DNA from: Marinomonas polaris DSM 16579
Lineage (GTDB): Bacteria > Pseudomonadota > Gammaproteobacteria > Pseudomonadales > Marinomonadaceae
Direction: 5' to 3'
Length of the DNA stretch: 64,000 nt
Assembly (NCBI RefSeq): GCF_900129155.1
Contig: NZ_FQVF01000011.1
Location: forward strand, 1-64,000
Shown here: piece by piece, positions 27,650 through 37,390 of the stretch
Position numbering within the stretch: the first letter of the stretch is position 1
Layout: each line of letters begins with the position of its first letter
Notes under the pieces: generated by a model
Told to the model about the DNA's origin: nothing
Seen by the model: the letters and a program-made list of their open reading frames with translations, nothing else
Databases searched by the model: none
Position numbers and translations under genes: made by a program

Positions 27650-28647
27650 TACACCGCCTCCCGAAATGACGACGCTGTAGCAATAGAACAACGTACTTGA
27701 TGATCTTCTGAACCTAGGTGATTTTCTAAGCTAGGCGAACGGTAACAACACTCTCCAATAGAGACGCTACAACGGTTTTCAAAAGCACAACCTTTTAGTT
27801 CACCAATCAGACTCGGAACCACGCCCGGAATAGACTCCAAATGACTACCAGGTAAGGTTTTACCAGGAACAGGAATACAGTTGAGCAACCCTTTGGTATA
27901 AGGATGCTGTGGATCAGAAAACAAATCTTGCGCAGAAGCCGTTTCTACTACTTGTCCGGCATACATCACCGCTACACGATCGGCAATGCGTGCGACCACA
28001 CCAAGGTCATGAGTGATAAAAATAACGGCGGTGCCAAATTCCTGCTGAAGTTCACGAATTAAACGTAATATCTGTGCTTGAATCGTCACATCTAGTGCCG
28101 TGGTTGGTTCATCCGCGATGATCAAGTCTGGCTCGCACATCAGCGCCATGGCGATCATCACTCGTTGACGCAAACCACCAGACAATTGATGTGGATACTG
28201 ATCTAAACGCTTTTCTGGATACGGCACACCAGCGCACTCCAATAAATACACTGCGCGTTTTTTGGCTTCGTCTTTACTCACTTTTTTGTGCTTGATAATG
28301 CCTTCGCAAAGTTGATTACCTAACGTATAAGAAGGATTAAGAGAGGTCATCGGCTCTTGAAAAATCATCGACATACGCATGCCGCGCACTTGATTGCGCT
28401 CTTTTTTCGATAAGGATAATAAATCCATACCGTCAAATTGCATTGCGTCGGCGGTCACTTCAGCTCGCTTCGGCAATAGGCCCATCAGCGCCATAGAAGT
28501 CATGGATTTACCACAACCAGATTCCCCTACGATGCAGAGCATTTCACCTTTATTTACATGTAAATCGATACCACGCACCGCTCGCAAATCGCCATTTGGC
28601 GTTGGCAGACTGACTTGTAAATTTTTCACGTCGAGTATTCGTTTCAT
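27649..28647 (-). CDS. Peptide ABC transporter ATPase (DppD/OppD type)
   Basis: First nucleotide-binding subunit, 332 residues. Walker A is IVGESGCGKSMTSMA, the signature LSGGLRQRVMIAMAL, Walker B LIIADEPTTALD. The C-terminal oligopeptide-transporter extension has the cysteine cluster GCAFENRCSVSIGECC, which in DppD carries an iron-sulphur cluster. GAGGAG precedes the ATG. It forms a heterodimer with the following ATPase. Confidence 0.93.
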   Translation of the reverse strand: MKRILDVKNLQVSLPTPNGDLRAVRGIDLHVNKGEMLCIVGESGCGKSMTSMALMGLLPKRAEVTADAMQFDGMDLLSLSKKERNQVRGMRMSMIFQEPMTSLNPSYTLGNQLCEGIIKHKKVSKDEAKKRAVYLLECAGVPYPEKRLDQYPHQLSGGLRQRVMIAMALMCEPDLIIADEPTTALDVTIQAQILRLIRELQQEFGTAVIFITHDLGVVARIADRVAVMYAGQVVETASAQDLFSDPQHPYTKGLLNCIPVPGKTLPGSHLESIPGVVPSLIGELKGCAFENRCSVSIGECCYRSPSLENHLGSEDHQVRCSIATASSFREAV

Positions 28648-28663
28648 GATGTCTCCTCTGGCC

Positions 28664-29581
28664 TCAGTTCCGGCCTTCTGGTGCGTTCATATCACGCAAA
28701 CCGTCACCCACTAAATTAATCGCCAATACCAACACCATCAGCGCAATACCGGGAATAGCAATGACCCAAGTTTTAAAAAACATGTACGCTTTGCCTTCCG
28801 AGATCATTAATCCCCAGGATGGCATTGGCGGCTGAACACCCAATCCTAAAAAGGACAAGGTCGCTTCTAGCAAGATTGCATGTGCCATTTCCAAGGTCAT
28901 AACTACAATCAACGCGCTTAAAATATTAGGTAATAATTCCCGCACTAGGATGTAAGTTGTTGAAGCACCTAGTACTTTGGCCGAAGCTATGAATTCAGCA
29001 TCCCGCAATTGCTGAGTCGTGGAGCGCGCCACCACCGCAAATCTATCCCACAACAACAACCCCAATAAGATGATAACCATTTGCAAGGAGCCACCTACCA
29101 AAGCAGACATAGCTAAAGCCACAAGAACAACAGGCATAGCCAAACGCGTGGTAATGATGTAGCTGATTACTGCATCGACTCGGCCACCAAAATAGCCAGC
29201 CAGAACACCCAAAGTCGTACCAATTAGCCCAGAAATAAGTGCTGCGGACAAACCAATCGTCAGCGAAATCCGCGCCCCGTAAAGCAAGCGACTTAGGTAA
29301 TCTCGGCCTAATTTATCGGTGCCAAAGATATGCTCCCAAGAACCTTTTTCGTGCCAAACAGGTGGGATCATGCGCTGAGAAATATTTTGTAAATAAGGAT
29401 CATGAGGTGCCAACCAAGGCGCTAATATCGCCAGCACCACAATCAGACCAAGAATAATTGAGCCCATTAACAAACCACGGTGACCCAAGAAGCGATTCAT
29501 CATTCGGCGCCACTCAGGAACCACTGGCAAAAAAGTATTTGCGCTAGGAGCGGTTGAAACAGTAGAAGTAGAATCAGACAT
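28664..29581 (-). CDS. Peptide ABC transporter permease (DppC type)
   Basis: Inner-membrane permease subunit of about 305 residues, with one N-terminal membrane segment after a cytoplasmic tail (RGLLMGSIILGLIVVLAIL) and a BPD-transport core of about five segments. The ATPase-contacting EAA loop is seen around REL LPNILSALIVV. The start MSDSTST is chosen for its GAGG site 8 nt upstream and lies inside the end of the preceding permease gene's spacing; the longer frame begins at 29617. Confidence 0.9.
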   Translation of the reverse strand: MSDSTSTVSTAPSANTFLPVVPEWRRMMNRFLGHRGLLMGSIILGLIVVLAILAPWLAPHDPYLQNISQRMIPPVWHEKGSWEHIFGTDKLGRDYLSRLLYGARISLTIGLSAALISGLIGTTLGVLAGYFGGRVDAVISYIITTRLAMPVVLVALAMSALVGGSLQMVIILLGLLLWDRFAVVARSTTQQLRDAEFIASAKVLGASTTYILVRELLPNILSALIVVMTLEMAHAILLEATLSFLGLGVQPPMPSWGLMISEGKAYMFFKTWVIAIPGIALMVLVLAINLVGDGLRDMNAPEGRN

Positions 29582-29591
29582 AGTAGACACC

Positions 29592-30509
29592 TCAGCGAAC
29601 ACGCAAACGTGGATCAAGCATGGCGTTGATCACATCTGCTAGAAAAGTTAACAGGATATAAAACACCGCAATAATCAACACCACGGCTTGCACCACTGGA
29701 TAGTCATTACGGGTGATCGCATCCCACGCGAGCTGCCCCAAACCTTTTAAAGAAAACACCGATTCGATAACCACCGAGCCGCCTAACATAAAACCCAGTT
29801 CAACCGCCGCCAAGGCCACAACAGGAATCACCGCATTGCGCAAAGCGTGTTTAAAGATGACAGAAGATTCATTCAAACCTTTAGAACGAGCGGTACGAAT
29901 GTAGTCAGAATTCAATACTTCAAGCATGCCTGTACGCGTTAAGCGCATCATGGCTGGCATGGCGTAATAGCCCAAAGCGATAGCAGGTAAAACAAAGTGC
30001 TGCCATGTCTCATTACCGCCAGCAGGTAACCAATGCAAGTTAACCGCAAACACCACAATCAGAGTTAAACCAAACCAAAAGCTCGGCATAGCTTGACCAA
30101 TAACCGCGATGGTCAACGCCAAGCGATCGATCCAAGTATCTTGCTTAATAGCAGCAATCACACCAAGAGGGATGGCAATTACCGTTGCTAATCCTAATGC
30201 TAAACCACCTAGTGTCAGAGTTACCGGTAAACGATCACTAATCAGTGACATTACGGTATCTTGAAAATAATAAGAGCGACCAAAATCCAATTGAACAGCT
30301 GACCATAGCCAATCAAAGTATTGATAAACCATCGGCTTATCCAAACCAAAATCGATTCTGATTTGCTCCACCTGTTCAGCGGTAGACTCAGGTCCAGCAA
30401 TCGAAATAGCCAAATCACCAGACAAATGCAGCAACATAAAGCTCACGATAGACACAGTGATTGCCACACTCAACGCCACCAGTAATCGACGAAATATAAA
30501 TACCAACAT
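29592..30509 (-). CDS. Peptide ABC transporter permease (DppB type)
   Basis: Partner inner-membrane permease of about 305 residues with the DppB layout: an N-terminal segment (RRLLVALSVAITVSIVSFML), a periplasmic loop (GDLAISIAGPEST) and about five further segments. The EAA-like loop is in SVIFKHALRNAVIPVV. The ATG at 30509 is preferred over the GTG at 30521 because GAGG then sits 6 nt upstream. It follows the binding-protein gene by about 115 bp. Confidence 0.9.
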   Translation of the reverse strand: MLVFIFRRLLVALSVAITVSIVSFMLLHLSGDLAISIAGPESTAEQVEQIRIDFGLDKPMVYQYFDWLWSAVQLDFGRSYYFQDTVMSLISDRLPVTLTLGGLALGLATVIAIPLGVIAAIKQDTWIDRLALTIAVIGQAMPSFWFGLTLIVVFAVNLHWLPAGGNETWQHFVLPAIALGYYAMPAMMRLTRTGMLEVLNSDYIRTARSKGLNESSVIFKHALRNAVIPVVALAAVELGFMLGGSVVIESVFSLKGLGQLAWDAITRNDYPVVQAVVLIIAVFYILLTFLADVINAMLDPRLRVR

Positions 30510-30624
30510 AAAAAACCTCACAACCGCCTTTGTGACTTTGAACCTTTGTACCCTTTATCACTAGGCACAGGAGCAAAGGTTCAAACTAGCGACGCTTACC
30601 ACAAAGTAGTAAGCGTCTTACTAA

Positions 30625-32199
30625 TTACTTCCAGCTTGATTCTACGAAGCGCGGTAACTCATCAGGGTAAGGTGTGAAGTTCAACTCTTTACTGAAGGCG
30701 TAATTACTTGAATAAGAAAACATTGGCGCCCAATAAGCCTCTTCAGTAATTTTCTTAATCGCTTCACTGTAATTCTTTTTACGAATTTCAGGGTCAACGT
30801 TGGTATCCGCTGCATTGACTAAAGCGATCACCTCTTTGTCATGGTTCATGTCATCCGCGCCACCATTAAAATAAACGCTGGTCATGGCGGAAGCATCGTT
30901 CACAGAATAAGAACCCCATGTTTGGAAAGCCAAGGGAACGTTTCCTGAACGCTGCTCTTTGCGCAATGCTGCATAGGTCAACATGTGCATTTTAGCGGTG
31001 ATACCAACTGCTCGAAGGTTACCTAGAACAGCCTCAGCTAAATCCATATCTCGGTAAGCATAAAAATCAGTTTGGAAACCATTTGGGTAGCCAGCTTCTG
31101 CAAGCAAGGCTTTCGCTTTGGTTGGGTTATAGTCGAATTTTTTCGCAGCGGACACATCACAACCAAACTGGGAAGGGAAACACGGCGTATAAATGGCACG
31201 ACTGCCGCCACGAACTAATTCATTTGCTAGCGCATCACGATTAATCGCGTAGTTCACTGCCTCACGAACTAGCTTATTGTGGAATGGCGAATCTTTTAGA
31301 GCTTCGCTGCTGGTATCCATTGCCAAATAGCCAACTCGCATAGTTTCGGAACTAATTACTTCCAAATTTGGCATCATTTTCATTTCATCCGCCTGATCGG
31401 ACGGTACACGCCATGTCCAATCCACACCGCCGGTCATCAGCTGAGCAAGGCGAGCATCAGGATCAGGAATGACTTTGAATTGAATTTTTCCGATTGCAGG
31501 TTTTTTAATCGGACCACCGTCAAAGTAGCCTTCATAACGTTCTAGGTTCGCGCCTTCACCACTCAGTACTTCAGTGATTTTATAAGGGCCTGTACCAATA
31601 GGTGCTTTGGCATAGCCTTCAATGCCAACCGACTTAAAATATTTTTCAGGATAGATAGGCGTTGGGCCAGACAAGTATTCCAATGCTGCGGGGAAAGGTT
31701 GCTTTAGTACCAAACGTACAGTGTATTCATCTACTTGCTCAGCATGATCGATCCAATCGACGTTTTGACGCGTGACGATTTTAGACTCAGGAGACGTAAC
31801 ATAATTAAAGGTGAAAGCCACATCCGCCGCGCTGAAAGCATCACCATTTTGGAAAGTGACGCCCTTACGTAAAGTAAAAAGCAAATGCGTTGGATCTTCC
31901 CATTTCCAGCTGGTCGCTAACAAAGGCTGATATTCGCCGGTTTCCATATCTCGATGAATCAACGTATCCCAAGCAAGATGAGACAGGATAATACCTTCCC
32001 TCACATTGTTGTGATAAGGACTGACGTTTTCCGGCTCAAGCCCTACAGCGTACACCAAGGTGTCATTTGCCTTATTCGCTAATGCTGGCGCTGTCACACC
32101 AACCAAAGAGCAAGCGATAAGAGCACTGACCAGCGTTCGACGTGGAGCGCGGTCTAATACTTGACGTCGAGAAAAATGGTTATGACTGAGTTTTTTCAT
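30625..32199 (-). CDS. Periplasmic peptide-binding protein (SBP family 5)
   Basis: Extracellular solute-binding protein of 524 residues, family 5 (DppA/OppA/NikA). The start MKKLSHNH has AAGGAA upstream; a longer frame to 32247 lacks it. The N-terminus holds an SRRQVLD twin-arginine-like stretch, then a hydrophobic core ending TAPALA, so export may be by Sec or Tat. Family features are DTLVYAVGLEPENVSPYH, WKWEDPTHLLFTLRKG and NAINRDALANELV-like segments. It is the first gene of the transporter operon and divergent from the LysR gene at 32405. Ligand unknown; the peptidases downstream suggest a small peptide. Confidence 0.92.
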   Translation of the reverse strand: MKKLSHNHFSRRQVLDRAPRRTLVSALIACSLVGVTAPALANKANDTLVYAVGLEPENVSPYHNNVREGIILSHLAWDTLIHRDMETGEYQPLLATSWKWEDPTHLLFTLRKGVTFQNGDAFSAADVAFTFNYVTSPESKIVTRQNVDWIDHAEQVDEYTVRLVLKQPFPAALEYLSGPTPIYPEKYFKSVGIEGYAKAPIGTGPYKITEVLSGEGANLERYEGYFDGGPIKKPAIGKIQFKVIPDPDARLAQLMTGGVDWTWRVPSDQADEMKMMPNLEVISSETMRVGYLAMDTSSEALKDSPFHNKLVREAVNYAINRDALANELVRGGSRAIYTPCFPSQFGCDVSAAKKFDYNPTKAKALLAEAGYPNGFQTDFYAYRDMDLAEAVLGNLRAVGITAKMHMLTYAALRKEQRSGNVPLAFQTWGSYSVNDASAMTSVYFNGGADDMNHDKEVIALVNAADTNVDPEIRKKNYSEAIKKITEEAYWAPMFSYSSNYAFSKELNFTPYPDELPRFVESSWK

Positions 32200-32268
32200 C
32201 GTTTCGTTCCTTTTACATTTTTTTAATGTGATATTCATGCAGTGCAACTTTCATTTTTCATTCACATT

Positions 32269-32320
32269 ATGCAAAAAATACCATTGCCACAATTAAAAAA
32301 AATGCAAAGAATCGTTGCCA
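32269..32320. promoter_or_regulatory. Pair of direct repeats between binding protein and LysR gene
   Basis: Two related elements, ATGCAA-aaAATacca-TTGCCA (32269-32289) and ATGCAA-agAATcg-TTGCCA (32302-32320), start 33 bp apart, about three helical turns. They lie in the 205-bp divergent region and are good candidates for binding sites of the adjacent LysR regulator. Confidence 0.5.
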
Positions 32321-32404
32321 AAAAAGCATGGCTATGGCGAAATGATAAAAAATATAAAATCTAATAAAAATCGCCAACGTTCGTTAAAATGCAGGAAAAA
32401 CACG

Positions 32405-33325
32405 ATGGAAGCCGCATTAAGATTACAAGATACCGCGCTACGCTATTTTTTAGAGGTCGCAAGATATGGATCGATAAGCGAAGCTTCTTTGCACTTAAAT
32501 GTGGCAGCAAGCGCAATTAGCAGGCAGATAAATAATCTAGAAGATATTCTCAGTACAACCTTATTTGAGCGCCGCCCTCGAGGGATGGAATTGAGTGCAG
32601 CAGGTGAAATGCTCGCGGTTTACGCTCGTAAAAACGCACTAGAATCGGACAGAATTGTATCGGAAATTGCCGCTTTGGAAGGTCTTAATCGAGGCCATGT
32701 GAAAATTTCTTGCTCGGAAGGTTTTGCAATGGAATTCTTGCCTCGTAACATTGCAAGTTTTCGAGAACAACATGAAGGCATTCATTTTCAGATCAATGTC
32801 AGCTCGCCTGGGGAAGTATCACGACGCGTTAGCCATGGCGATGCCGACATAGGAGTGACCTTAAGTTTATCTCCAGCCAAAGATATTCAAGTCGCCTACC
32901 GACAACCTTCTCCGATCCTCGCTGTGGTAAATCCAAATCACCCATTGGCTAACAAAAAAAACGTCTCCCTAGCCCAATTACAGCCATATCCAATAGCCCT
33001 ACCGGAAGAAAGCACCACTGTCAGACAGCTGTTTGATATCTGCTGTAGCCGTTTAAATTTGTTATTCGATCCTGTTTTAGTATCCAACAATATGGCGACT
33101 TTAAACCGCTTTACGACTTATGACGGCGGTATTCATCTTGCGGGTGAAATTTCCATACGTCATCAACTGGCCAGTAGCGAATTGGTCGCTATCCCGATTC
33201 GAGATAGGGGGATGGACATCCGCAACATTGAAGTACAAACCCTATCAGGACGAACCTTGCCCGCTGCAGTGAGAGTATTCTTAGATTATATGATCGAAAA
33301 AATGCAGAATGAAAAAAGCATCTAA
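32405..33325 (+). CDS. LysR-type regulator of the peptide operon
   Basis: LysR regulator of 306 residues with the helix-turn-helix at about residues 15-45 (GSISEASLHLNVAASAISRQ) and a C-terminal effector domain. The start MEAALR is chosen for AGGA 10 nt upstream and alignment with the family; the frame extends 30 codons further. It is divergent from the peptide-binding protein gene and convergent with dsdA, so it probably controls the transporter operon, perhaps also the dsdA-amidase operon (inference). Effector unknown. Confidence 0.88.
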   Translation: MEAALRLQDTALRYFLEVARYGSISEASLHLNVAASAISRQINNLEDILSTTLFERRPRGMELSAAGEMLAVYARKNALESDRIVSEIAALEGLNRGHVKISCSEGFAMEFLPRNIASFREQHEGIHFQINVSSPGEVSRRVSHGDADIGVTLSLSPAKDIQVAYRQPSPILAVVNPNHPLANKKNVSLAQLQPYPIALPEESTTVRQLFDICCSRLNLLFDPVLVSNNMATLNRFTTYDGGIHLAGEISIRHQLASSELVAIPIRDRGMDIRNIEVQTLSGRTLPAAVRVFLDYMIEKMQNEKSI

Positions 33326-33361
33326 GACATAGACTCAGCACTACTTTCAATTTTTAAGATA

Positions 33362-33392
33362 TAAAAAAAGAGCCAAAGACGACCTTTGGCTC
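33362..33392 (-). terminator. Rho-independent terminator of the amidase-dsdA operon
   Basis: GAGCCAAAG (33370-33378) and CTTTGGCTC (33384-33392) around a 5-nt loop. On the minus strand seven T follow, directly after the dsdA gene end at 33426. Confidence 0.88.
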
Positions 33393-33425
33393 AATTCATC
33401 AAAACAATAATGCTGTGCCTTTTTT

Positions 33426-34763
33426 CTAGAAACCTCTACCCTTTTCCAAGAGAGCCTTACCTTTCTGATAATAGGCTTTTCTTTCTTCTTCTGGCACCAT
33501 GTCGCCGCCAGTTGCCCACATAATATGTGTCGCTTGCGACATTTTTTCTTCGATTTGGTGAGCCGTTAGGTAATCATGCCCTTCGGTTAAAATTCGCAGC
33601 ACACCACTTGCACCAGCGGCGCCAGACGGCTCTACAGGAATACCTTCAGCATCCACCAGCATGGCTAAATGGCGATACATATTGTCATCAGATACGGTAT
33701 AAACACCGCTGAGCAGTGAATCCATCATTGGGCCAACAAAAGCAGAAGGTCGGCCAACGGCTAAACCATCGGCACAGGTTTGATTATCGATACCCAGTTC
33801 TTGTACAGAAATGCCGTTATGCAAAGCCGTTTCCATTCCTAACACCATACAAGGAGAATGCGTCGGTTCTGCAAAAAAACAATGCACATGATCACCAAAC
33901 ACCTGTTTCAGGCCAAAGGTAATACCGCCAGGCGCGCCGCCGACACCACAAGGCAAGTAGACAAACAAAGGATGATCTTTATCGACGACAATACCCTGCT
34001 CGACCAGCTGCTTTTGCAATTGTAATGCCGCCACGCTGTAGCCTAAAAACAATGACTTAGAATCTTCATCATCGATAAAATACGCCGTATCCTTTTGCAT
34101 GGCTTCCTGTCGACCTTGTTCCACTGCCACCCCATAATCAGCAGTATGTTCAACGACATTGACGCCTTTGCTTCTTAGCAAGGCTTTTTTCCATTCACGG
34201 GCATCAGACGACATGTGAACCGTGACATCAAAGCCCAATTTGGCGCTCATAATGCCAATGCTTAAGCCAAGATTTCCGGTTGAACCGACAACTATTTGAT
34301 GCTTTGAAAATAACTCTCGAAAATGCTCTAAATCACAAGCCCGATAATCGTCACTGGTTTTTAATAAGCCATTTGCTAGCGCCAAACGCTCGGCATGCAA
34401 TAAGACTTCATAAATACCACCACGAGCTTTAATAGAGCCAGCAATCGGTAATTGATTGTCGCACTTCACCCATAAACGGCCGGGGATTTCTAGATTCAGC
34501 GAATCCGACAAAGCTCGCTGCATAGCAGGAATGGCCTTTAACTCAGATTCGATGATGCCGTTAGTAACCGCCGTTTCGGAAAACACTTGAGCAAGATAAG
34601 GCGCAAAACGCGTGAGTCGATCAGAGGCATCTAGCATGTCTGACATTTGCAGAGACAGCTTAGATTGCACTTCATCAAACTGCATTTTTTTCGGATTAAA
34701 CCAAGTGATTTCCTGCAACGCAATGAGCGACTGCACAACAGGGGTAGAAATATAGTCGGTCAC
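33426..34763 (-). CDS. dsdA: D-serine dehydratase (D-serine ammonia-lyase)
   Basis: PLP enzyme that deaminates D-serine to pyruvate and ammonia, 445 residues (E. coli 442). The PLP lysine is K112 in GSIKARGG; the phosphate-binding loops GSTGNLGLS and [10 protein letters not shown] are intact, and [11 protein letters not shown] is near the end. The start is a GTG at 34763 with GGAG 7 nt upstream. It follows an amidase gene by 29 bp in one operon, without dsdC or dsdX, suggesting that its D-serine comes from hydrolysis of an amide or peptide (inference). Confidence 0.95.
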   Translation of the reverse strand: MTDYISTPVVQSLIALQEITWFNPKKMQFDEVQSKLSLQMSDMLDASDRLTRFAPYLAQVFSETAVTNGIIESELKAIPAMQRALSDSLNLEIPGRLWVKCDNQLPIAGSIKARGGIYEVLLHAERLALANGLLKTSDDYRACDLEHFRELFSKHQIVVGSTGNLGLSIGIMSAKLGFDVTVHMSSDAREWKKALLRSKGVNVVEHTADYGVAVEQGRQEAMQKDTAYFIDDEDSKSLFLGYSVAALQLQKQLVEQGIVVDKDHPLFVYLPCGVGGAPGGITFGLKQVFGDHVHCFFAEPTHSPCMVLGMETALHNGISVQELGIDNQTCADGLAVGRPSAFVGPMMDSLLSGVYTVSDDNMYRHLAMLVDAEGIPVEPSGAAGASGVLRILTEGHDYLTAHQIEEKMSQATHIMWATGGDMVPEEERKAYYQKGKALLEKGRGF

Positions 34764-34792
34764 TTAAATACTCCATGAAAGCTTTCGATAAA

Positions 34793-36280
34793 TTAAAATC
34801 CCATAAAACCGTCTGTATTTTTCAACGCTGGCAAACGAGACAACATGGCGATATCGACTCTGGGGCGCGCGAGATCAGGTGTTTTTTCTAACAAGGCTTC
34901 TAACGATTTGGCAAACGCCAAGGTGGATAAATCGTCACCTCGTCGACCAATAATTTGCAAACCAAATGGCATGTTGTTTTTGTCTCGGCCCACTGGCAGA
35001 GTCACAGACGGATGACCTGTTAAAGTCGATGCGTACGCCATAGAAAGCCAGTGATAATAGCTTTGTGTCGGCTTGCCATCAATCTGCTCTGGGTAAAGTT
35101 CATGCCAATCTCGTGGGCTAATCGTCGTGGTTGGCGCCAAAATAAAATCATACTCATCAAAAAACAGCTGCCACGCACGATACATCACGCTTTGTTTGTT
35201 TAGCGCACTGACTACATCTAATGCGCTGTATGACTCGCCTTCTTCAATATTCATCAAAATATTTGGCCCCATTTGATCTGGGTATTTGTGGGACAAATCG
35301 CGGTGATGACCAGAAAAGTTAAGCGCTCTTAACACAGCAAAAATATGATCGGCGTTGTCGCAATTAGGATGCGCATTGTCACATTGGGCGAATACAGAAC
35401 CAAACTTGTCGATTTTTTCTTGGAAGGATTCTTTGATCAAATTTTCCGTCATGGCAAAGCCAAAGTCGTTGGTAAAAGCCACTTTAGCGCTACTCAGATC
35501 AAAGTCCGGTAAGTGACGATAAGCATCGGCATTGTGTTGCCCAACGCCCTCCACCACAGAGACCCAAGGATCACGACGATCAGAGCGAATCATCTGCGAT
35601 AACATCAAGCCAACATCTTCGACTGAACGAGCCATCGGCCCATTGGTTGGTAGAGGAATTAAGCCGATAGGCCGACTATGTCCAGGCACCACGCCTGGAG
35701 AAGGACGAAAGCCAACTACGCCACAAAAGGCCGCTGGATTACGCAAGCTGCCGCCAGTATCCGATCCGGTTGCTAATGGCGTCATGCCACAAGCCAAAGC
35801 CACCGCCGAGCCGCCAGAAGATCCGGCCGCCGAACGAGTCACATCAAACGGGTTCGCCGTCGCACCATAAACAGCATTGCGTGTATTGCCACCCGCACTC
35901 CATTCCGGATTATTGGCTTTGCCCAGCGGCAAAGCGCCTGCTTGGCGTAACTGCGCAACCATTGGGTCATCGGATGTAGCCATATTATCTTTGTAAATAG
36001 TACTGCCGAATGTCGTTGGGAACCCCGTTAGGTCAACCATGTCTTTCACGCTCAATGGCAAACCATGCAGCACACCCAAGGGCTCACCTTTATCGATGGC
36101 TTTTTGAGCTCGCTTAGCTTGAGCCATTAGATCGTCTGGGTCACAAGCAACAATCGCATTCACCGCATGATTCACTGCATTCATTCGCGTAATACAGCTT
36201 TGCGCCAACTCCATAACAGACAATGACTTTTGCGCCATCAATCGGCGCGCTTCGGCTGCATTTAGATCACAAGCTTCCAT
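34793..36280 (-). CDS. Amidase (amidase signature family)
   Basis: Cytoplasmic Ser-cisSer-Lys hydrolase of 495 residues that cleaves a carboxamide. The triad can be placed: K79 (PLSVKDMVD), cis-Ser S154 (AAGSSGGSAV) and nucleophile S178 (GSDTGGSLR); the 24-residue spacing between the serines is that of the family. AGAAGG precedes the ATG. It is the first gene of an operon with dsdA. Substrate is unknown; the context suggests N-acyl or peptide-linked D-amino acids. It is not a GatA, since gatB and gatC are absent and the length and context differ. Confidence 0.9.
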   Translation of the reverse strand: MEACDLNAAEARRLMAQKSLSVMELAQSCITRMNAVNHAVNAIVACDPDDLMAQAKRAQKAIDKGEPLGVLHGLPLSVKDMVDLTGFPTTFGSTIYKDNMATSDDPMVAQLRQAGALPLGKANNPEWSAGGNTRNAVYGATANPFDVTRSAAGSSGGSAVALACGMTPLATGSDTGGSLRNPAAFCGVVGFRPSPGVVPGHSRPIGLIPLPTNGPMARSVEDVGLMLSQMIRSDRRDPWVSVVEGVGQHNADAYRHLPDFDLSSAKVAFTNDFGFAMTENLIKESFQEKIDKFGSVFAQCDNAHPNCDNADHIFAVLRALNFSGHHRDLSHKYPDQMGPNILMNIEEGESYSALDVVSALNKQSVMYRAWQLFFDEYDFILAPTTTISPRDWHELYPEQIDGKPTQSYYHWLSMAYASTLTGHPSVTLPVGRDKNNMPFGLQIIGRRGDDLSTLAFAKSLEALLEKTPDLARPRVDIAMLSRLPALKNTDGFMGF

Positions 36281-36706
36281 CCATACCTTCTTAGTGAGTT
36301 ATTCACATCTTAATTAAATTAAAACGATGTTAAGCCTCAAAAAGGCATCGAAAAAGCGGAATAATTCGAAGGTATCCATGCATTTTAGGCAAAGCAAGTG
36401 GCCTCCTTAAAATAATAAAACACTCTCGATAACTTCTTGCCCATGCGTCTAAACCTAGCTAGCTCCAATCGCTTAATTTTCCATGTGCTTTCTTAAGCAT
36501 CCTTAAGGAAAGTGCTTTTCTTAAGCCTCTAAGAGGCTTCAATAAAATTAAAAATAGAAGATAAGCACATGATATTAAAAGGTTTATTAATTACTAATCA
36601 CGTGGAAAACTTTTTTATTATTATTAATAAAATACTTTTTCGACGTAAGTTTTTCTTAATTCTAAGTCTCTAATCTGAAGCTATACAAATTGAGGTGTTT
36701 TCCACT
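36281..36706. other. 426-bp intergenic region upstream of the hemolysin-family operon
   Basis: AT-rich divergent region between the amidase and hemolysin-family genes with no convincing gene. It holds two near-identical direct elements, GTGCTTTCTTAAGC (36485-36498) and GTGCTTTTCTTAAGC (36513-36527), a third CTTAAG between them, and a small hairpin AAGCCTCT-a-AGAGGCTT (36523-36539). These may be regulator sites for the operon at 36707. Confidence 0.5.
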
Positions 36707-37390
36707 ATGCAGCATTCAGATTCATTACAGACCAACAAAGAGCGAACCATTGTCGCCACCCCAACCATGCCCTATGAGTTTGTTGCTGCTAATGCAGACG
36801 GTTACGCTCGACGGGATTTAGAAACTTTTGTCAAAGACGGTTTTGCGAAAAAATACCAAGCGGATGTGAACACTTTCATGCCGATTCTGCTTGGTATTAA
36901 AGCACAAGGTTTAAGAGCAGTGATGGGCGTTCGTCGCGGCACTCAGCCATTATTTGTCGAACAATATTTACCTGTTTCAATCACCGAGAGCTTAGAAAAA
37001 CACGGCATCTGGACCGAACGCACCAGTGTTGCAGAGTTAGGTAATCTCTATAGTCAAAACCAGCGTTTTACCTTGCCCTTATTAATGACGGTAGTGATGG
37101 GTCTATACCTTTCCGAGGTGAGCTACTTAGTTTTTGCCGGTACAGATAAGGTGCGCCAGCTACTGGGAAAACTAAAACTGCCACTTACCTTTTTAGCCGA
37201 TGCAAACCCTAACTTGCTAAAAAATGACGGCACTCAATGGGGCAGTTATTACGACAACAACCCCAAAGTAATGTTTTTGGACGTGAAAAAAGCAGTCGCA
37301 CTAGCACTGCAGCAACCTGAACTAGAAGCCTTAATGGATCTTGTTCAAGCAAATTTCCAACACCTATTGCAGCAGCTAAGGAACGCATAA
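36707..37390 (+). CDS. Thermostable-hemolysin family protein
   Basis: A 227-residue protein of the family named after the Vibrio thermostable (delta) hemolysin. Recognition rests on NADGYARRDLETFVKDGFAKKYQADVN-like N-terminus (residues ARRDLETFVKDGF), FMPILLGI and PLFVEQYLP, and LGNLYSQNQRFTLPLL. I recall the family as acyltransferase-like in fold, but this is not shown by the sequence. There is no signal peptide, which argues against a secreted toxin. The ATG at 36707 is preferred over a GTG at 36695, as TGAGGTG then forms the RBS. It is the first gene of a five-gene coupled operon and more likely biosynthetic than toxic (inference). Confidence 0.8.
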   Translation: MQHSDSLQTNKERTIVATPTMPYEFVAANADGYARRDLETFVKDGFAKKYQADVNTFMPILLGIKAQGLRAVMGVRRGTQPLFVEQYLPVSITESLEKHGIWTERTSVAELGNLYSQNQRFTLPLLMTVVMGLYLSEVSYLVFAGTDKVRQLLGKLKLPLTFLADANPNLLKNDGTQWGSYYDNNPKVMFLDVKKAVALALQQPELEALMDLVQANFQHLLQQLRNA

